From NCBI RefSeq assembly GCF_013839525.1, contig NZ_JACDIS010000008.1:124001-188000 (forward strand): 64,000 nt of DNA, in the 5' to 3' direction. The translations under genes were made by a program, and so were the position numbers. Source of the DNA: Chthonobacter rhizosphaerae. GTDB taxonomy: Bacteria > Pseudomonadota > Alphaproteobacteria > Rhizobiales > Pleomorphomonadaceae. Position 1 is the first letter of the stretch, and every line of letters begins with the position of its first letter. Positions 1 through 11,386 of this stretch are shown here, in pieces. Under the pieces are notes generated by a model, which saw only the letters and a program-made list of their open reading frames with translations, made no database searches and had not been told where the DNA came from.

Positions 1-548
1 CCGATCACCGGGACGCCCCTGGTCTCCAGCACCTCCAAGGTCTTCGGCAGGTCCAGGATGGCCTTGGCGCCGGCCGCCACCACGGTCACGGACGTGCGGC
101 CGAGTTCCTCCAGGTCGGCGGAGACGTCGAACGTGGTCTCCGCGCCCCGGTGCACGCCGCCGATGCCGCCCGTGGCGAACACCTGGATGCCGGCGAGGCG
201 GGCGGCGATCATGGTGGCCGCCACCGTGGTGGAGCCGGGCCGGCCGGTGGCGACCGCGAAGGCGAGGTCGGCGCGGGAGAGCTTCATGACGCCGACGGAC
301 CGGGCGAGCCGATCCAGCGTCCCCGCGTCCAGGCCCACGTGGATGGCGCCGTCCAGCACCGCGATGGTGGCCGGCACGGCGCCGGCTTCGCGGATCACCG
401 TCTCCACGGCGCGGGCGGTCTCCACATTCTGCGGAAACGGCATGCCGTGGGTGACGATGGTGGACTCCAGCGCCACCAGGGGCTTGCCGGCGGCCTTTGC
501 GGCGGCGGCTTCGGCGCCGAAGACGAGGGGAGCGGACGGGGAGATCAT
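1..548 (-). CDS. psuG: pseudouridine-5'-phosphate glycosidase, partial
   Basis: Cytosolic enzyme that splits pseudouridine 5'-phosphate into uracil and ribose 5-phosphate. About 182 N-terminal residues are present and the 3' end runs off the window. The translation from the ATG at 548 carries typical family segments: [17 protein letters not shown] near residue 25, the KLSRADLA segment with the Schiff-base lysine, [12 protein letters not shown] and [13 protein letters not shown]. The start overlaps the stop of the upstream kinase gene by ATGA, so the two are translationally coupled. Together they form the psuK-psuG pseudouridine salvage pair. Identification is by recognised motifs. Confidence 0.95.
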   Translation of the reverse strand, partial: MISPSAPLVFGAEAAAAKAAGKPLVALESTIVTHGMPFPQNVETARAVETVIREAGAVPATIAVLDGAIHVGLDAGTLDRLARSVGVMKLSRADLAFAVATGRPGSTTVAATMIAARLAGIQVFATGGIGGVHRGAETTFDVSADLEELGRTSVTVVAAGAKAILDLPKTLEVLETRGVPVI

Positions 549-1477
549 CGGTCGGGTGCCTTCATCGCGACATCGCGGGCGCGCCGGAGCACGGACGCCG
601 GCAGGGCGGAAAGAGCGCCCGTGGCGGCGAGCGCCGCTCCGGCGGCTTCTACGCCGACCCCTACAGCATCGGCAAGGCCGCGGCCATGGGCGAGCGACAG
701 GAGCGTGCCGGCGATGAGCGCGTCGCCGGCGCCGGTGACGTCTACCACCGGCGTCGGCGGCACCGCCACCGCGTGGATCTCTCCGTCGAGGAGAAGAGCC
801 AGCGGCTGCGGGCCGGCGGTGACGACGGCGCGGGCGACGCCCATCGACCGGAGGGCCGCGGCCGCCTCCGCCGCCGTGGGGCAGGGCGCCCCGGCGAGCG
901 CTTCCGCCGACGGGCGATTGACGAAAAGGAGCGCCCCGGCGCGCGCGGGCGCGAGCACGCGCGGAGCCTTGGCGCGGGAGACCGCGTCCACCGCGAGGCG
1001 CGGGCCGGCAGCCGCGGCGAGAGCGGCGAGCGTTTCGGCCGGCAGGTTGGCGTCGGCGAAGACGAGGCTCGCCTCGGCGAGCGCGGGGGCGAGCGGGGCG
1101 AGCCGGTCCGGCGTGAGGCGGTCGTAGACGGAGAGGTCGGACAGGGCGGCGACCAGTTCGCCGTCCTGGTCGTGGAGGGCCACGTAGGTGCCGGTGGCGA
1201 CGGCCGGATCGCGCATCAGGTGGTCCGTGCCGATGCCGGCGGCGGCCAGGTGGGCGGCCAGCCAGTCCCCGGCCGGATCCGCGCCGAGGAGGGTGGCGAG
1301 CTGGACCGCCAACGGCGGGCCGGCCGCCGCGAGGAGGGCTGCCACGTTGCGGGCGACCCCGCCCGGCCGTTCGGCGACACGGCCGGGGCAGGACGTGCCG
1401 GGCTCGAACCGGCCGGCGGTGCGGCCCACCAGGTCCCGGTGGCAGCCGCCGATGGCCAGGATGGCGATCCGGCTCAT
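545..1477 (-). CDS. psuK: PfkB-family carbohydrate kinase, probable pseudouridine kinase
   Basis: Probable ATP-dependent kinase that makes pseudouridine 5'-phosphate, the substrate of the glycosidase encoded next. It has 310 residues. The start [11 protein letters not shown] gives the usual ribokinase-fold first strand, and the C-terminal PfkB signature [14 protein letters not shown] contains the catalytic Asp. An upstream in-frame ATG near 1597 is rejected because that stretch holds a LexA operator and low-complexity coding. The stop overlaps the psuG start by 4 bp. The substrate is inferred from the pairing with psuG; the PfkB fold itself is clear. Confidence 0.9.
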   Translation of the reverse strand: MSRIAILAIGGCHRDLVGRTAGRFEPGTSCPGRVAERPGGVARNVAALLAAAGPPLAVQLATLLGADPAGDWLAAHLAAAGIGTDHLMRDPAVATGTYVALHDQDGELVAALSDLSVYDRLTPDRLAPLAPALAEASLVFADANLPAETLAALAAAAGPRLAVDAVSRAKAPRVLAPARAGALLFVNRPSAEALAGAPCPTAAEAAAALRSMGVARAVVTAGPQPLALLLDGEIHAVAVPPTPVVDVTGAGDALIAGTLLSLAHGRGLADAVGVGVEAAGAALAATGALSALPASVLRRARDVAMKAPDR

Positions 1478-1580
1478 CGGCGGGCCCGTGGGGACGCGGC
1501 CGGCGTCATGGCCGGCACCCGTCGGGGAACGGCGCGAGTCGCCTGTGCGCGGCCCGGTGGACGGGCTGGGGAGAGGCTGT

Positions 1581-1595
1581 GAACATCCCATGAAC
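1581..1595 (+). promoter_or_regulatory. LexA (SOS) operator, distal
   Basis: The sequence is an exact GAAC-N7-GAAC, the known direct-repeat LexA recognition motif of Alphaproteobacteria. It lies 120 bp upstream of the recA ATG. It is also about 100 bp upstream of the divergent psuK start, so it could in principle influence both. Confidence 0.8.
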
Positions 1596-1638
1596 ACATA
1601 GCAGAAAAATAATCTGAGTCAGGTGGTTAAGAGGACTC

Positions 1639-1666
1639 TTGTAAACCAGAACAAAGCGCGTACATT
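1639..1666 (+). promoter_or_regulatory. putative recA promoter with embedded LexA half-match
   Basis: TTGTAA and TACATT are spaced 16 bp and resemble -35/-10 hexamers, about 50 bp before the recA ATG. GAAC-AAAGCGC-GTAC at 1649-1663 overlaps the spacer and matches the LexA motif at 7 of 8 fixed positions. A repressor bound there would block the promoter. Confidence 0.55.
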
Positions 1667-1714
1667 AACCTCAGTTTGAAAGCGTCGCCCGCTCGTGGAA
1701 TAAGGGTCCGTCAC

Positions 1715-2800
1715 ATGTCGCAGAATACGCTACGCCTCGTCGAGGGAAGTTCAATGGACAAGACCAAGGCCCTGGATGCGGCCCTCTCGCAGATCGAGCG
1801 GGCGTTCGGCAAGGGCTCCATCATGCGCCTCGGCCAGGGCACGGCGGTGGAGGTGGAGACGATCCCGACCGGGTCGCTCGGCCTCGACATCGCGCTCGGC
1901 GTCGGCGGTCTGCCGCGCGGCCGCATCGTGGAGATCTACGGGCCGGAGTCGTCCGGCAAGACCACGCTGGCGCTCCACACCATCGCGGAGGCGCAGAAGC
2001 GCGGTGGCGTGTGCGCCTTCGTGGACGCCGAGCACGCGCTCGACCCGATCTACGCCCGCAAGCTCGGCGTGAACCTCGACGACCTGCTCGTCTCGCAGCC
2101 GGACGCCGGCGAGCAGGCGCTGGAGATCACCGACACGCTGGTCCGCTCCGGCGCGATCGACGTGCTGGTGGTCGACTCGGTCGCCGCGCTGACGCCGAAG
2201 GCGGAGCTCGAGGGCGAGATGGGCGACAGCCTGCCCGGCATGCAGGCCCGCCTGATGAGCCAGGCGCTGCGCAAGCTGACCGCTTCGATCTCCAAGTCGA
2301 AGACCATGGTGATCTTCATCAACCAGATCCGCATGAAGATCGGCGTGATGTTCGGCTCGCCGGAGACGACCACGGGCGGCAACGCGCTGAAGTTCTACGC
2401 CTCGGTGCGTCTCGACATTCGCCGCATCGGCGCCATCAAGGCGCGCGACGAGATCGTCGGCAACCAGACCCGCGTCAAGGTGGTGAAGAACAAGCTCGCG
2501 CCTCCGTTCAAGGAGGTCGAGTTCGACATCATGTACGGCGAGGGCGTGTCCAAGCTCGGCGAGCTGATCGACCTCGGCGTGAAGGCCGGGATCGTGGAGA
2601 AGTCCGGCGCCTGGTTCTCCTACAACAGCCAGCGGCTGGGGCAGGGGCGCGAGAACGCCAAGATCTTCCTTAAGGACAATCCGGCCGTCGCCAACGAGAT
2701 CGAGCAGGCCATCCGCCAGAACGCGGGCGTGATCGCCAACTCGATCCTTCAGGGCGCGCCGGAGCCCGACGGGGACGCCGCCTCTCCCGACTTCGAGTGA
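1715..2800 (+). CDS. recA: recombinase RecA
   Basis: DNA strand-exchange ATPase and LexA co-protease, acting in homologous recombination and the SOS response. It has 361 residues. The Walker A motif GPESSGKTT and the L1/L2 regions, including [19 protein letters not shown], are intact. The start [10 protein letters not shown] matches alphaproteobacterial RecA N-termini and has an AAGGG ribosome-binding site 8 bp upstream; an in-frame start 13 codons earlier lacks family support. A LexA site upstream implies SOS regulation. The gene precedes alaS and icd as in many Rhizobiales. Confidence 0.98.
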   Translation: MSQNTLRLVEGSSMDKTKALDAALSQIERAFGKGSIMRLGQGTAVEVETIPTGSLGLDIALGVGGLPRGRIVEIYGPESSGKTTLALHTIAEAQKRGGVCAFVDAEHALDPIYARKLGVNLDDLLVSQPDAGEQALEITDTLVRSGAIDVLVVDSVAALTPKAELEGEMGDSLPGMQARLMSQALRKLTASISKSKTMVIFINQIRMKIGVMFGSPETTTGGNALKFYASVRLDIRRIGAIKARDEIVGNQTRVKVVKNKLAPPFKEVEFDIMYGEGVSKLGELIDLGVKAGIVEKSGAWFSYNSQRLGQGRENAKIFLKDNPAVANEIEQAIRQNAGVIANSILQGAPEPDGDAASPDFE

Positions 2801-2803
2801 CCG

Positions 2804-2833
2804 ATGGCCGGCGGAGACCTCTCCGCCGGCCAT
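2804..2833 (+). terminator. recA terminator-like hairpin
   Basis: A perfect 14-bp inverted repeat (ATGGCCGGCGGAGA and its complement, 2-bp gap) begins 3 bp after the recA stop. No T-tract follows, so it may act with Rho or as a 3' stabiliser. Confidence 0.6.
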
Positions 2834-3257
2834 TCGCCGTCAAGAGACCCGTCTGGTCGGCCGGACGTGAATCGGGGGGCCGCCGGAGATCCCGGCGCCG
2901 CGGTGTGAAGGGTCCTGCCCGGGCCCGTGACTGGCGATCGCGGAGTCCGGATGGTCGGACCCGGGTGGCCGTTCGCCCGACGGGGAACCGCGGACGTCGA
3001 TCCTTTGGAGATCCCGGGACGGCGATCCTGGACAGTGTCGTCGGCCACGGCTAAAACCCGAAGAAATACCGCCGTGAGGCCGTGGGTCTTGCGGCGGTTC
3101 CCGTTCGCGGCCGGCAATCGGCCGCCCGTCGGTGGTCGGGGCCGCATCGGCCCGGATCGTACCGGCGACGCCGCGGGCGGGGCGACAATCGGGAGCGGGC
3201 GTCCCTGGCTGGTCGGGGAGCGCGTCCGCCGCACACATCCAGGGTGATAAGAGCGTC
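2834..3257. other. recA-alaS intergenic region
   Basis: This 424-bp gap holds no reading frame with family features. GC is similar to its flanks. I see no tRNA, T-box or clear promoter hexamers. The alaS promoter should lie here. Confidence 0.5.
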
Positions 3258-5918
<2,661 letters not shown>

Positions 5919-6026
5919 GAATCGAACACCGGCGGCCGCCGGCGCCCTGGCGGCCGCGCGCGTCCGCGTGCAGGAACGCGTCGTCCCGCTTGCGTCGACA
6001 GCCAGAATAGACAGTGCCCAAACACA

Positions 6027-6060
6027 AAGCGGCGAGCCCGGGAGCTCGCCGCTTCTTGTT
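6027..6060. terminator. bidirectional terminator between alaS and icd
   Basis: AAGCGGCGAGC and its complement form an 11-bp stem with a 6-base loop, followed by CTTGTTT on the plus strand and preceded by an A-rich run. It is suited to end alaS and could also serve the opposing icd transcript. Confidence 0.8.
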
Positions 6061-6071
6061 TGAGGAGACAA

Positions 6072-6113
6072 GGAAAAGGCGGCGGATCCGGCTGTTGCCG
6101 ACCGCTGCCGCCC
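6072..6113 (-). terminator. icd terminator
   Basis: On the minus strand, 13 bp after the icd stop, GGCGGCAG pairs imperfectly with CCGCCGCC and is followed by TTTTCCTT. It is weaker than the neighbouring bidirectional hairpin. Confidence 0.55.
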
Positions 6114-6125
6114 CTCCGCTTTAGG

Positions 6126-7337
6126 TCACCCCATGGCCTTCTGGAGGTTTTCGTCGATCTTGTCGAGGAAGCCGGTGGTGGACAGCCAGCCCTGCTCGGC
6201 GCCGACGAGGAGCGCGAGGTCCTTGGTCATGAAGCCGGCTTCGACGGTGTCGATGCAGACCTTCTCCAGCGTGCTCGCGAAGCGGGCGAGCTCGGCGTTG
6301 TCGTCGAGCTTGGCCCGGTGGGCGAGGCCGCGGGTCCAGGCGAAGATGGACGCGATCGAGTTCGTCGAGGTCTCCTTGCCCTGCTGGTGCGTGCGGTAGT
6401 GGCGCGTCACGGTGCCGTGGGCGGCCTCGGCCTCCACGGTCTTGCCGTCGGGCGTCATCAGCACGGAGGTCATGAGGCCGAGCGAGCCGAAGCCCTGGGC
6501 GACGGTGTCGGACTGCACGTCGCCGTCATAGTTCTTGCACGCCCAGACATAGCCGCCGGACCACTTCAGCGCCGAGGCGACCATGTCGTCGATCAGCCGG
6601 TGCTCGTAGGTGATCTTCGCCTCGGCGAACTTGTCCTTGAACTCGGCGTCGAACACCTCCTGGAAGATGTCCTTGAACCGGCCATCGTAGGCCTTGAGGA
6701 TCGTGTTCTTGGTGGACAGGTAGACCGGATAGCCGCGCATCAGGCCGTAGTTCATGGACGCGCGGGCGAACTCGCGGATCGACTCGTCGAGGTTGTACAT
6801 GGCCATGGCGACGCCGCCGGCCGGGAAGTCGTAGACGTCGTGCTCGATCGTCGTGCCGTCCTCGCCGACGAACTTGATGGTCAGCTTGCCCTTGCCCGGC
6901 ACCACGAAATCGGTGGCACGATACTGGTCGCCGAAGGCATGACGGCCGATGATGACGGGCTTGGTCCAGCCCGGCACCAGGCGCGGCACGTTCTTGGCGA
7001 TGATCGGCTCGCGGAAGATCACGCCGCCCAGGATGTTGCGGATGGTGCCGTTCGGCGACTTCCACATCTTCTTGAGGTTGAATTCCTTCACGCGCGCCTC
7101 GTCGGGCGTGATGGTGGCGCACTTCACGCCGACGCCATGCTTCTTGATCGCCTCGGCGGCGTCGACCGTCACCTTGTCGTCGGTGGCGTCGCGGTGCTCG
7201 ATGCCGAGGTCGTAGTAGTGGAGGTCGATGTCCAGATAAGGATGGATCAGCTTGTCCTTGATGGCCTGCCAGATGATGCGGGTCATCTCGTCGCCGTCAA
7301 GTTCGACGACAGGGTTGGCAACCTTGATCTTGGACAT
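6126..7337 (-). CDS. icd: NADP-dependent isocitrate dehydrogenase
   Basis: Converts isocitrate to 2-oxoglutarate and CO2 with NADP in the TCA cycle. It has 403 residues of the eukaryote-like dimeric class common in Alphaproteobacteria. It begins [20 protein letters not shown] and contains the substrate-binding KSPNGTIRN and the metal-binding [11 protein letters not shown] segments. A start 39 codons upstream is rejected as non-conserved. It converges on alaS. Confidence 0.97.
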   Translation of the reverse strand: MSKIKVANPVVELDGDEMTRIIWQAIKDKLIHPYLDIDLHYYDLGIEHRDATDDKVTVDAAEAIKKHGVGVKCATITPDEARVKEFNLKKMWKSPNGTIRNILGGVIFREPIIAKNVPRLVPGWTKPVIIGRHAFGDQYRATDFVVPGKGKLTIKFVGEDGTTIEHDVYDFPAGGVAMAMYNLDESIREFARASMNYGLMRGYPVYLSTKNTILKAYDGRFKDIFQEVFDAEFKDKFAEAKITYEHRLIDDMVASALKWSGGYVWACKNYDGDVQSDTVAQGFGSLGLMTSVLMTPDGKTVEAEAAHGTVTRHYRTHQQGKETSTNSIASIFAWTRGLAHRAKLDDNAELARFASTLEKVCIDTVEAGFMTKDLALLVGAEQGWLSTTGFLDKIDENLQKAMG

Positions 7338-7686
7338 GAGCGAGGGACCTCTCGTGAATGGCGCAAAGCCGGGGCGCGACCGGTCGATCGCGCCGGAGAG
7401 CGGCGGCGAGGGACCGCCGCGCGGACGTCGGTTCCATAGCATCGCAGCGCACACGCCGCAAAGGTCGCCGTTCGGATGATGGGAGTTGCCTATGGAGCGG
7501 TCGGCGCCGGTCGGGGTTCAGCGCGGCCGAGACATGGGCGAACGCGCTGCCTCAGGCGCCCGCGGACATCCGTGGACGACGGCTCTTGAACAAGCCCATG
7601 CCTCGTATTGGAGTCGGATTATACATTGTCAAACTTGACAAATCCGATAACGAGTCGGTAGGGTCGCGTCGACGGATTAACGGGGC
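7338..7686. other. icd / repeat-protein divergent intergenic region
   Basis: This 349-bp region is shared by two divergent genes. No coding signal is visible. AT content rises near 7590-7645, where a palindrome and a TTGACA hexamer lie (separate entry). Confidence 0.5.
7626..7641. promoter_or_regulatory. 16-bp palindrome overlapping a TTGACA hexamer
   Basis: TTGTCAA-AC-TTGACAA is a perfect 7-bp inverted repeat. Its right arm contains a consensus -35 TTGACA (7635-7640), about 46 bp before the secreted repeat protein gene. The -10 would be a weak TAGGGT or GTAGGG. The geometry suits a repressor or activator operator. Confidence 0.5.
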
Positions 7687-8310
7687 TTGATCACATTGGC
7701 ACATTCTCTTCGCAGTTTGTTCGGGGCAGCGGTCCTCGTCGTTTCGGCCGCGATGCAGACGTCTGTCATCCTCGTGGTCTCCGCCGGTCCGGGCCATGCG
7801 CAAGACGCGTTCACCCGGTTCGTTGTGATCATCAACGGGGTGCCGGTGACTGTGACATCACTGGAACAGGTGGCGCAGCTTGCCGCCGCCAACCCGTCGC
7901 TGGCAGCGGAGATAGCCACGCAGGCAGCTTCGGCAAACGCGTCATCGGCCGCAGCGATCGCCGCCGAGGTTGCGAAGGTCGTACCCGCCTCGGCGGCGTC
8001 CATCGCGGCGGAGGTTGCGAAAGCCGTGCCCGAGGCTGCGGTCTCGATCGCCGCGGAAGTGACGAAGGCTGCACCCGAACAGGCTGCCTCGATCGCCGAA
8101 GCGGTGACGAGGTCTGTTCCTGAAAAGGCTGCTTCGATTGCCGCCGCAGTGATCGAAGCGGCACCCGAGTCTGTGGTGTCGGTCTCGCAGGCGGTGACAA
8201 GCGTGCCGGGCGTGGACGTCGCATCTGTTGAAACGGCGGTCAACACTTCCGCCGGCGTCGACCAGACGGCGACCTCGGCCCTTCCGACGGGCACAACACC
8301 GGTCTATTGA
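7687..8310 (+). CDS. secreted alanine-rich protein with 15-residue repeats
   Basis: No known family is recognised. The 207-residue product has an N-terminal hydrophobic signal region ending near GHAQ-D (residue 39), then a short folded-looking segment (TRFVVIINGVPVTVTSLEQV). About six degenerate 15-residue units follow, with consensus P-E-x-A-A-S-I-A-A-E-V-x-K-A-x, between residues 75 and 170. The tail is Ser/Thr/Val-rich. The repeats predict regular amphipathic helices. The start is a TTG at 7687 (another TTG at 7696); the first ATG at 7753 would cut the signal peptide. It may belong with the surface-polysaccharide genes downstream, but that is inference. Confidence 0.7.
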   Translation: MITLAHSLRSLFGAAVLVVSAAMQTSVILVVSAGPGHAQDAFTRFVVIINGVPVTVTSLEQVAQLAAANPSLAAEIATQAASANASSAAAIAAEVAKVVPASAASIAAEVAKAVPEAAVSIAAEVTKAAPEQAASIAEAVTRSVPEKAASIAAAVIEAAPESVVSVSQAVTSVPGVDVASVETAVNTSAGVDQTATSALPTGTTPVY

Positions 8311-8999
8311 TCAGGATTGTTGAAATCGATCCGGTTTCACGGTTGGTCCCGATTCGTGGTTTGTCTGGTTCTATACTGGGTCGCTTGCGAGCCTTGACTG
8401 TGATGTGGCGCGCGGCGGCCCAGGTGGATCGGATCGGGCGTTTTGGCGAGTGTGGAGTAATTTGCAAGCTCCGTGAAGATCGGCAACGACTTGGCGGCGG
8501 AGCAAGACCGGCGAGTGCGTGAATTTGCCGGTCAATTCGTTCGGTCTGTTGCGCTGACGGCCAGTTTGGTGCCCATCGTAGCCATACGCCCAACTTGCCC
8601 AACCCATTCTGTTGGCGCCGTCACTCACAACGGTGGCGACTTTCAATTCGGACGATCGACACATCAGGCGACGGACGAAAAGCTCGCGAGTTGGCTCGGT
8701 CAGCCATCATGTCCAGATCGGCCCATTGATCGGAGAGTCGGACGACGCGGGCGGTTCGTCGAGCGTTTCGAGCGAGACAGTTGCGGGCTCGACCAGTCCT
8801 GTCCTGTTTGACTGCGATTCTGCACCAGTCAGGTCTTGTGGGAATGAGGTCCCGCAGCTGTCAGGTCCTGCGCCAGTCTGGCGTCAGCCGAGTGATTGAA
8901 TCAGCCGGATTACGATCTACGATCCTATCGGTCCGTGCGCGGGACTGATGAGGCTTGGGGTTTGGATGACCGGTTGTATGGTTTGAAGCGGGATTGTTC
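8311..8999. other. lower-GC gap without recognisable genes
   Basis: The GC content is visibly lower than in the flanks, and base usage lacks the strong third-position GC of local genes. Several short open frames exist on both strands but none shows a conserved domain, good start context or codon bias. It may be a decayed insertion. Confidence 0.5.
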
Positions 9000-9089
9000 G
9001 GGGTCGAATGCTTCGCGGTCGAATGCTCTATGGTTGATGGCTTTGCGGTTGAATGTTTTGCGGTCAATCGCCTTGTGGTCGGATGATGG
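9000..9089. repeat. six imperfect 15-bp tandem repeats
   Basis: Units of consensus GCGGTYGAATGYTTT start at 9000, 9015, 9030, 9045, 9060 and 9075. Most copies differ from the consensus at one to four bases. The array ends 21 bp before the O-antigen polymerase-type gene. Both strands are open through it and would encode pentapeptide repeats. Confidence 0.8.
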
Positions 9090-9110
9090 CGGTGGGATGA
9101 GTCGTCGGTC

Positions 9111-10508
9111 ATGGCGTCTGTCTTGTTTCGTTCGACAAATCGCAGGACCTCCAGACCCGGAAACGACGCCTCCGCCGTCGGCCGTCGATACGCAGTGCTG
9201 ATCACGCTGCTGGTGCTTGTCTCTCCGATCCCGTTCGGGTCGGTGCCGCCGCTGTTCGGATGGCTCTTGGGCGGCGCGGTAGGTCTGACGAGTCTCGCCT
9301 ATGCGGCCGCGATCCGGTTCGACGCCGACAGGCTCCGAATCCGGCCGTCGGCCGAACCGGTCGTCCTGGGCCTGATGGCGATGACGATCGGCTTGCTGCT
9401 GGTGCAAGTTGCTCCGCTACCGCTTCCGGCGAGCGAGGATGTGCGGCTGGCATCGGAGGCCCTGGGGAGGAACGTTCCGTCCCGGATTTCGGTTGATCCG
9501 GCCGCGACCGCGCTGCAGGCGGTCCGGTACGGGACCTACGGGCTGTTCACCTTCCTGTGCCTCCAGGTCGCCGCCCGCCAGGACAGAGCCCGTTTGCTCC
9601 TGGAGGCCCTGTTCTGGATCGCCGTCGCCCATGGGCTGCTGGCGCTCGTGTCGCTGTACGGGCTCAACGACAGTTTTCTTGGTCTGCCCAAATGGTATTT
9701 TCCGGGCGTCGCCACGGGCACCTTTTTCGCGCGCAACACGCTCGCCACCTTCATGGCCCTCGGGGCGGTGGCGGGGGCCGGTCTTCTGGCGCTTGTGGTC
9801 AACAAGCGGGGGACGCGGCGGCTGCGGCTCGATGCGGCTCCGGTGATCCTTCTCTACGTCACCGGCCTCGGGATCCTGCTGGCGACGACCTTCGCCACGG
9901 TGTCGCGCATGGGAATCGTGGTGGCGATCCTCGGGCCACTGCTGGTTCTCGGCAGTCTCGTCCACCGTACCCTGGTGGGCTTCTGGCAGCGCGTCATCGC
10001 CCTGTCGGCGATGTTCGGCGTGGTCCTCGTCGTGACGGCGACCTATGCCGACCGACTGCTCCTGCGAGTGGGGTCGCTCGAGGCGGACGGAGACCTGCGG
10101 TGGGCGGCGCAACGGCAGACATGGGAACTCGTCCTTCAGCGGCCCTGGGCCGGCTGGGGCGGCGGGACCTTCCCGATCGCCTTTCCGCTCGTCCGGCACG
10201 CACCGCTGGACCCGAACGCGAACTGGACCTACACCCATAGTCTCTACCTGGAACTCTGGTCCGATCTCGGCCTGATCGTAGGCAGCTTTCCGGTCCTTTG
10301 CGTGCTTGTGCTCGCCCGGCGCGCTCTGGTGGGAACGGTCCGGAGCGGGACGCGGTGGCCCTATGGCATGGTGGCTATAGCAGCCGTGCTGGTGGCAGGG
10401 CTGCATTCCGTCGTGGATTTCAGCCTTCAGGTGCCGTCCGTCGTGCTCTTTTTTCTCGCGCTGCTGGCCATCGGAACGGCGCAGGCGCACAGCCGCTCTC
10501 CAAGGTGA
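9111..10508 (+). CDS. O-antigen ligase/polymerase family membrane protein
   Basis: Likely inner-membrane glycosyltransferase-type enzyme of the Wzy_C superfamily (O-antigen polymerase, ligase or exopolysaccharide polymerase). The 465 residues contain about ten to twelve hydrophobic segments. A large periplasmic loop (about residues 315-380) contains RQTWELVLQRPWAGWGGG and NWTYTHSLYLELWSDLG, matching the family's Arg/His loop motifs. Neighbours are a secreted repeat protein and a cysteine peptidase, suggesting surface polysaccharide or envelope assembly. The precise acceptor cannot be told. Confidence 0.8.
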   Translation: MASVLFRSTNRRTSRPGNDASAVGRRYAVLITLLVLVSPIPFGSVPPLFGWLLGGAVGLTSLAYAAAIRFDADRLRIRPSAEPVVLGLMAMTIGLLLVQVAPLPLPASEDVRLASEALGRNVPSRISVDPAATALQAVRYGTYGLFTFLCLQVAARQDRARLLLEALFWIAVAHGLLALVSLYGLNDSFLGLPKWYFPGVATGTFFARNTLATFMALGAVAGAGLLALVVNKRGTRRLRLDAAPVILLYVTGLGILLATTFATVSRMGIVVAILGPLLVLGSLVHRTLVGFWQRVIALSAMFGVVLVVTATYADRLLLRVGSLEADGDLRWAAQRQTWELVLQRPWAGWGGGTFPIAFPLVRHAPLDPNANWTYTHSLYLELWSDLGLIVGSFPVLCVLVLARRALVGTVRSGTRWPYGMVAIAAVLVAGLHSVVDFSLQVPSVVLFFLALLAIGTAQAHSRSPR

Positions 10509-10678
10509 CCGCATCGTTCGGTCTATGCAGAGCCGTCGGTACCGCGCCGGTCGTTCTCATCGGTGCAATTCGACGCAAATCTGCCGGTCCGCGGCAAGGA
10601 AATCCTGCCCAGTCTTCTTGGTCGTTATTTATGACATGGGTGTTCTGATGGGGGTCCTTCGACTGGAGGAGGTCTTCC

Positions 10679-11287
10679 GTGAAACGTCTCAGCGCTTGTC
10701 TGGCTGCTCTCGCCTATCTGTGCGTCACCTCATCGGCCCACGCCTTGACGCCGGCGCTTGGCAAAAACCTGCGAAACCTGCCCAAGGCGGGTCCGATCGC
10801 CCTCGGGGGCGTGACACAGCCGCCGCTCGGCTTCGTGTTCTATTGCGCCAGGGACCCCCGCGCCTGCCAGCCGGCGTCCAGCCGATCCGTGGACGTCACC
10901 AAGGACGGCCGCGTGGTGATGGGGCCGGAGGTGGCCAGCGCCATCATGGCCGTGAACATGAAGGTCAACCGCGAGATCCGGCCCGTCGCCGAGTCGCCCG
11001 GCGCGCCGGACGTCTGGGAGGCGAACGTGGCGGCGGGCGACTGCGAGGATTTCGCGCTGACCAAGCAGCGCAGGCTTCTGAAGGCCGGCTGGCCGTCCTC
11101 CGCGCTGCTGATGGCGAAGGTCCGCATGCGGGACGGGAGCTATCACGCCATCCTCGTGACGCGTACCAGCACCGGCGATTACGTGCTCGACAACATGACC
11201 GACGAGATCCGGCCTTGGAACGAGGCGCCCTATCGGTTCATCGGGGTGCAGTCGCCCAACGATCCCGCCGTCTGGCGCAAGGTGTGA
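10679..11287 (+). CDS. transglutaminase-like cysteine peptidase (BTLCP family)
   Basis: Predicted periplasmic cysteine peptidase of the bacterial transglutaminase-like family (PF06035), which includes LapG. It has 202 residues, a signal peptide ending about HA-L (residue 22) and the triad Cys122 (AGDCEDFA), His156 (GSYHAIL) and Asp171 (YVLDNM). It starts at GTG, with GGAGGAGG 7 bp upstream supporting this. LapG members cleave large adhesins; no LapA-like substrate or LapD partner lies in the window, so the target is unknown. Confidence 0.85.
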   Translation: MKRLSACLAALAYLCVTSSAHALTPALGKNLRNLPKAGPIALGGVTQPPLGFVFYCARDPRACQPASSRSVDVTKDGRVVMGPEVASAIMAVNMKVNREIRPVAESPGAPDVWEANVAAGDCEDFALTKQRRLLKAGWPSSALLMAKVRMRDGSYHAILVTRTSTGDYVLDNMTDEIRPWNEAPYRFIGVQSPNDPAVWRKV

Positions 11288-11386
11288 TGCGGCTGGCACA
11301 GGCCGGTTCGACGATCGGTAAATCCGACATTGCGGGTGGCGAAATCGTCAGCTAAGCAGGCGCGGTGGTGCGAGGTGGGCCGCGTC

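Noticed and set aside
58-1601. Long plus-strand open frames over psuK and psuG
   Set aside because: They are antisense to recognised enzymes, and their translations are low-complexity Arg/Ala/Gly-rich, a usual artefact of high GC.
1751-2833. Long minus-strand frame over recA
   Set aside because: Its His/Leu/Asp/Val-rich translation mirrors codon bias of recA and has no family features.
2834-3257. T-box or other riboswitch before alaS
   Set aside because: No T-box sequence, stem I pattern or antiterminator could be found, and T-boxes are not expected in this group.
8473-8899. Small open frames in the lower-GC gap
   Set aside because: They overlap each other on both strands, have poor starts, no domain features and no local codon bias.
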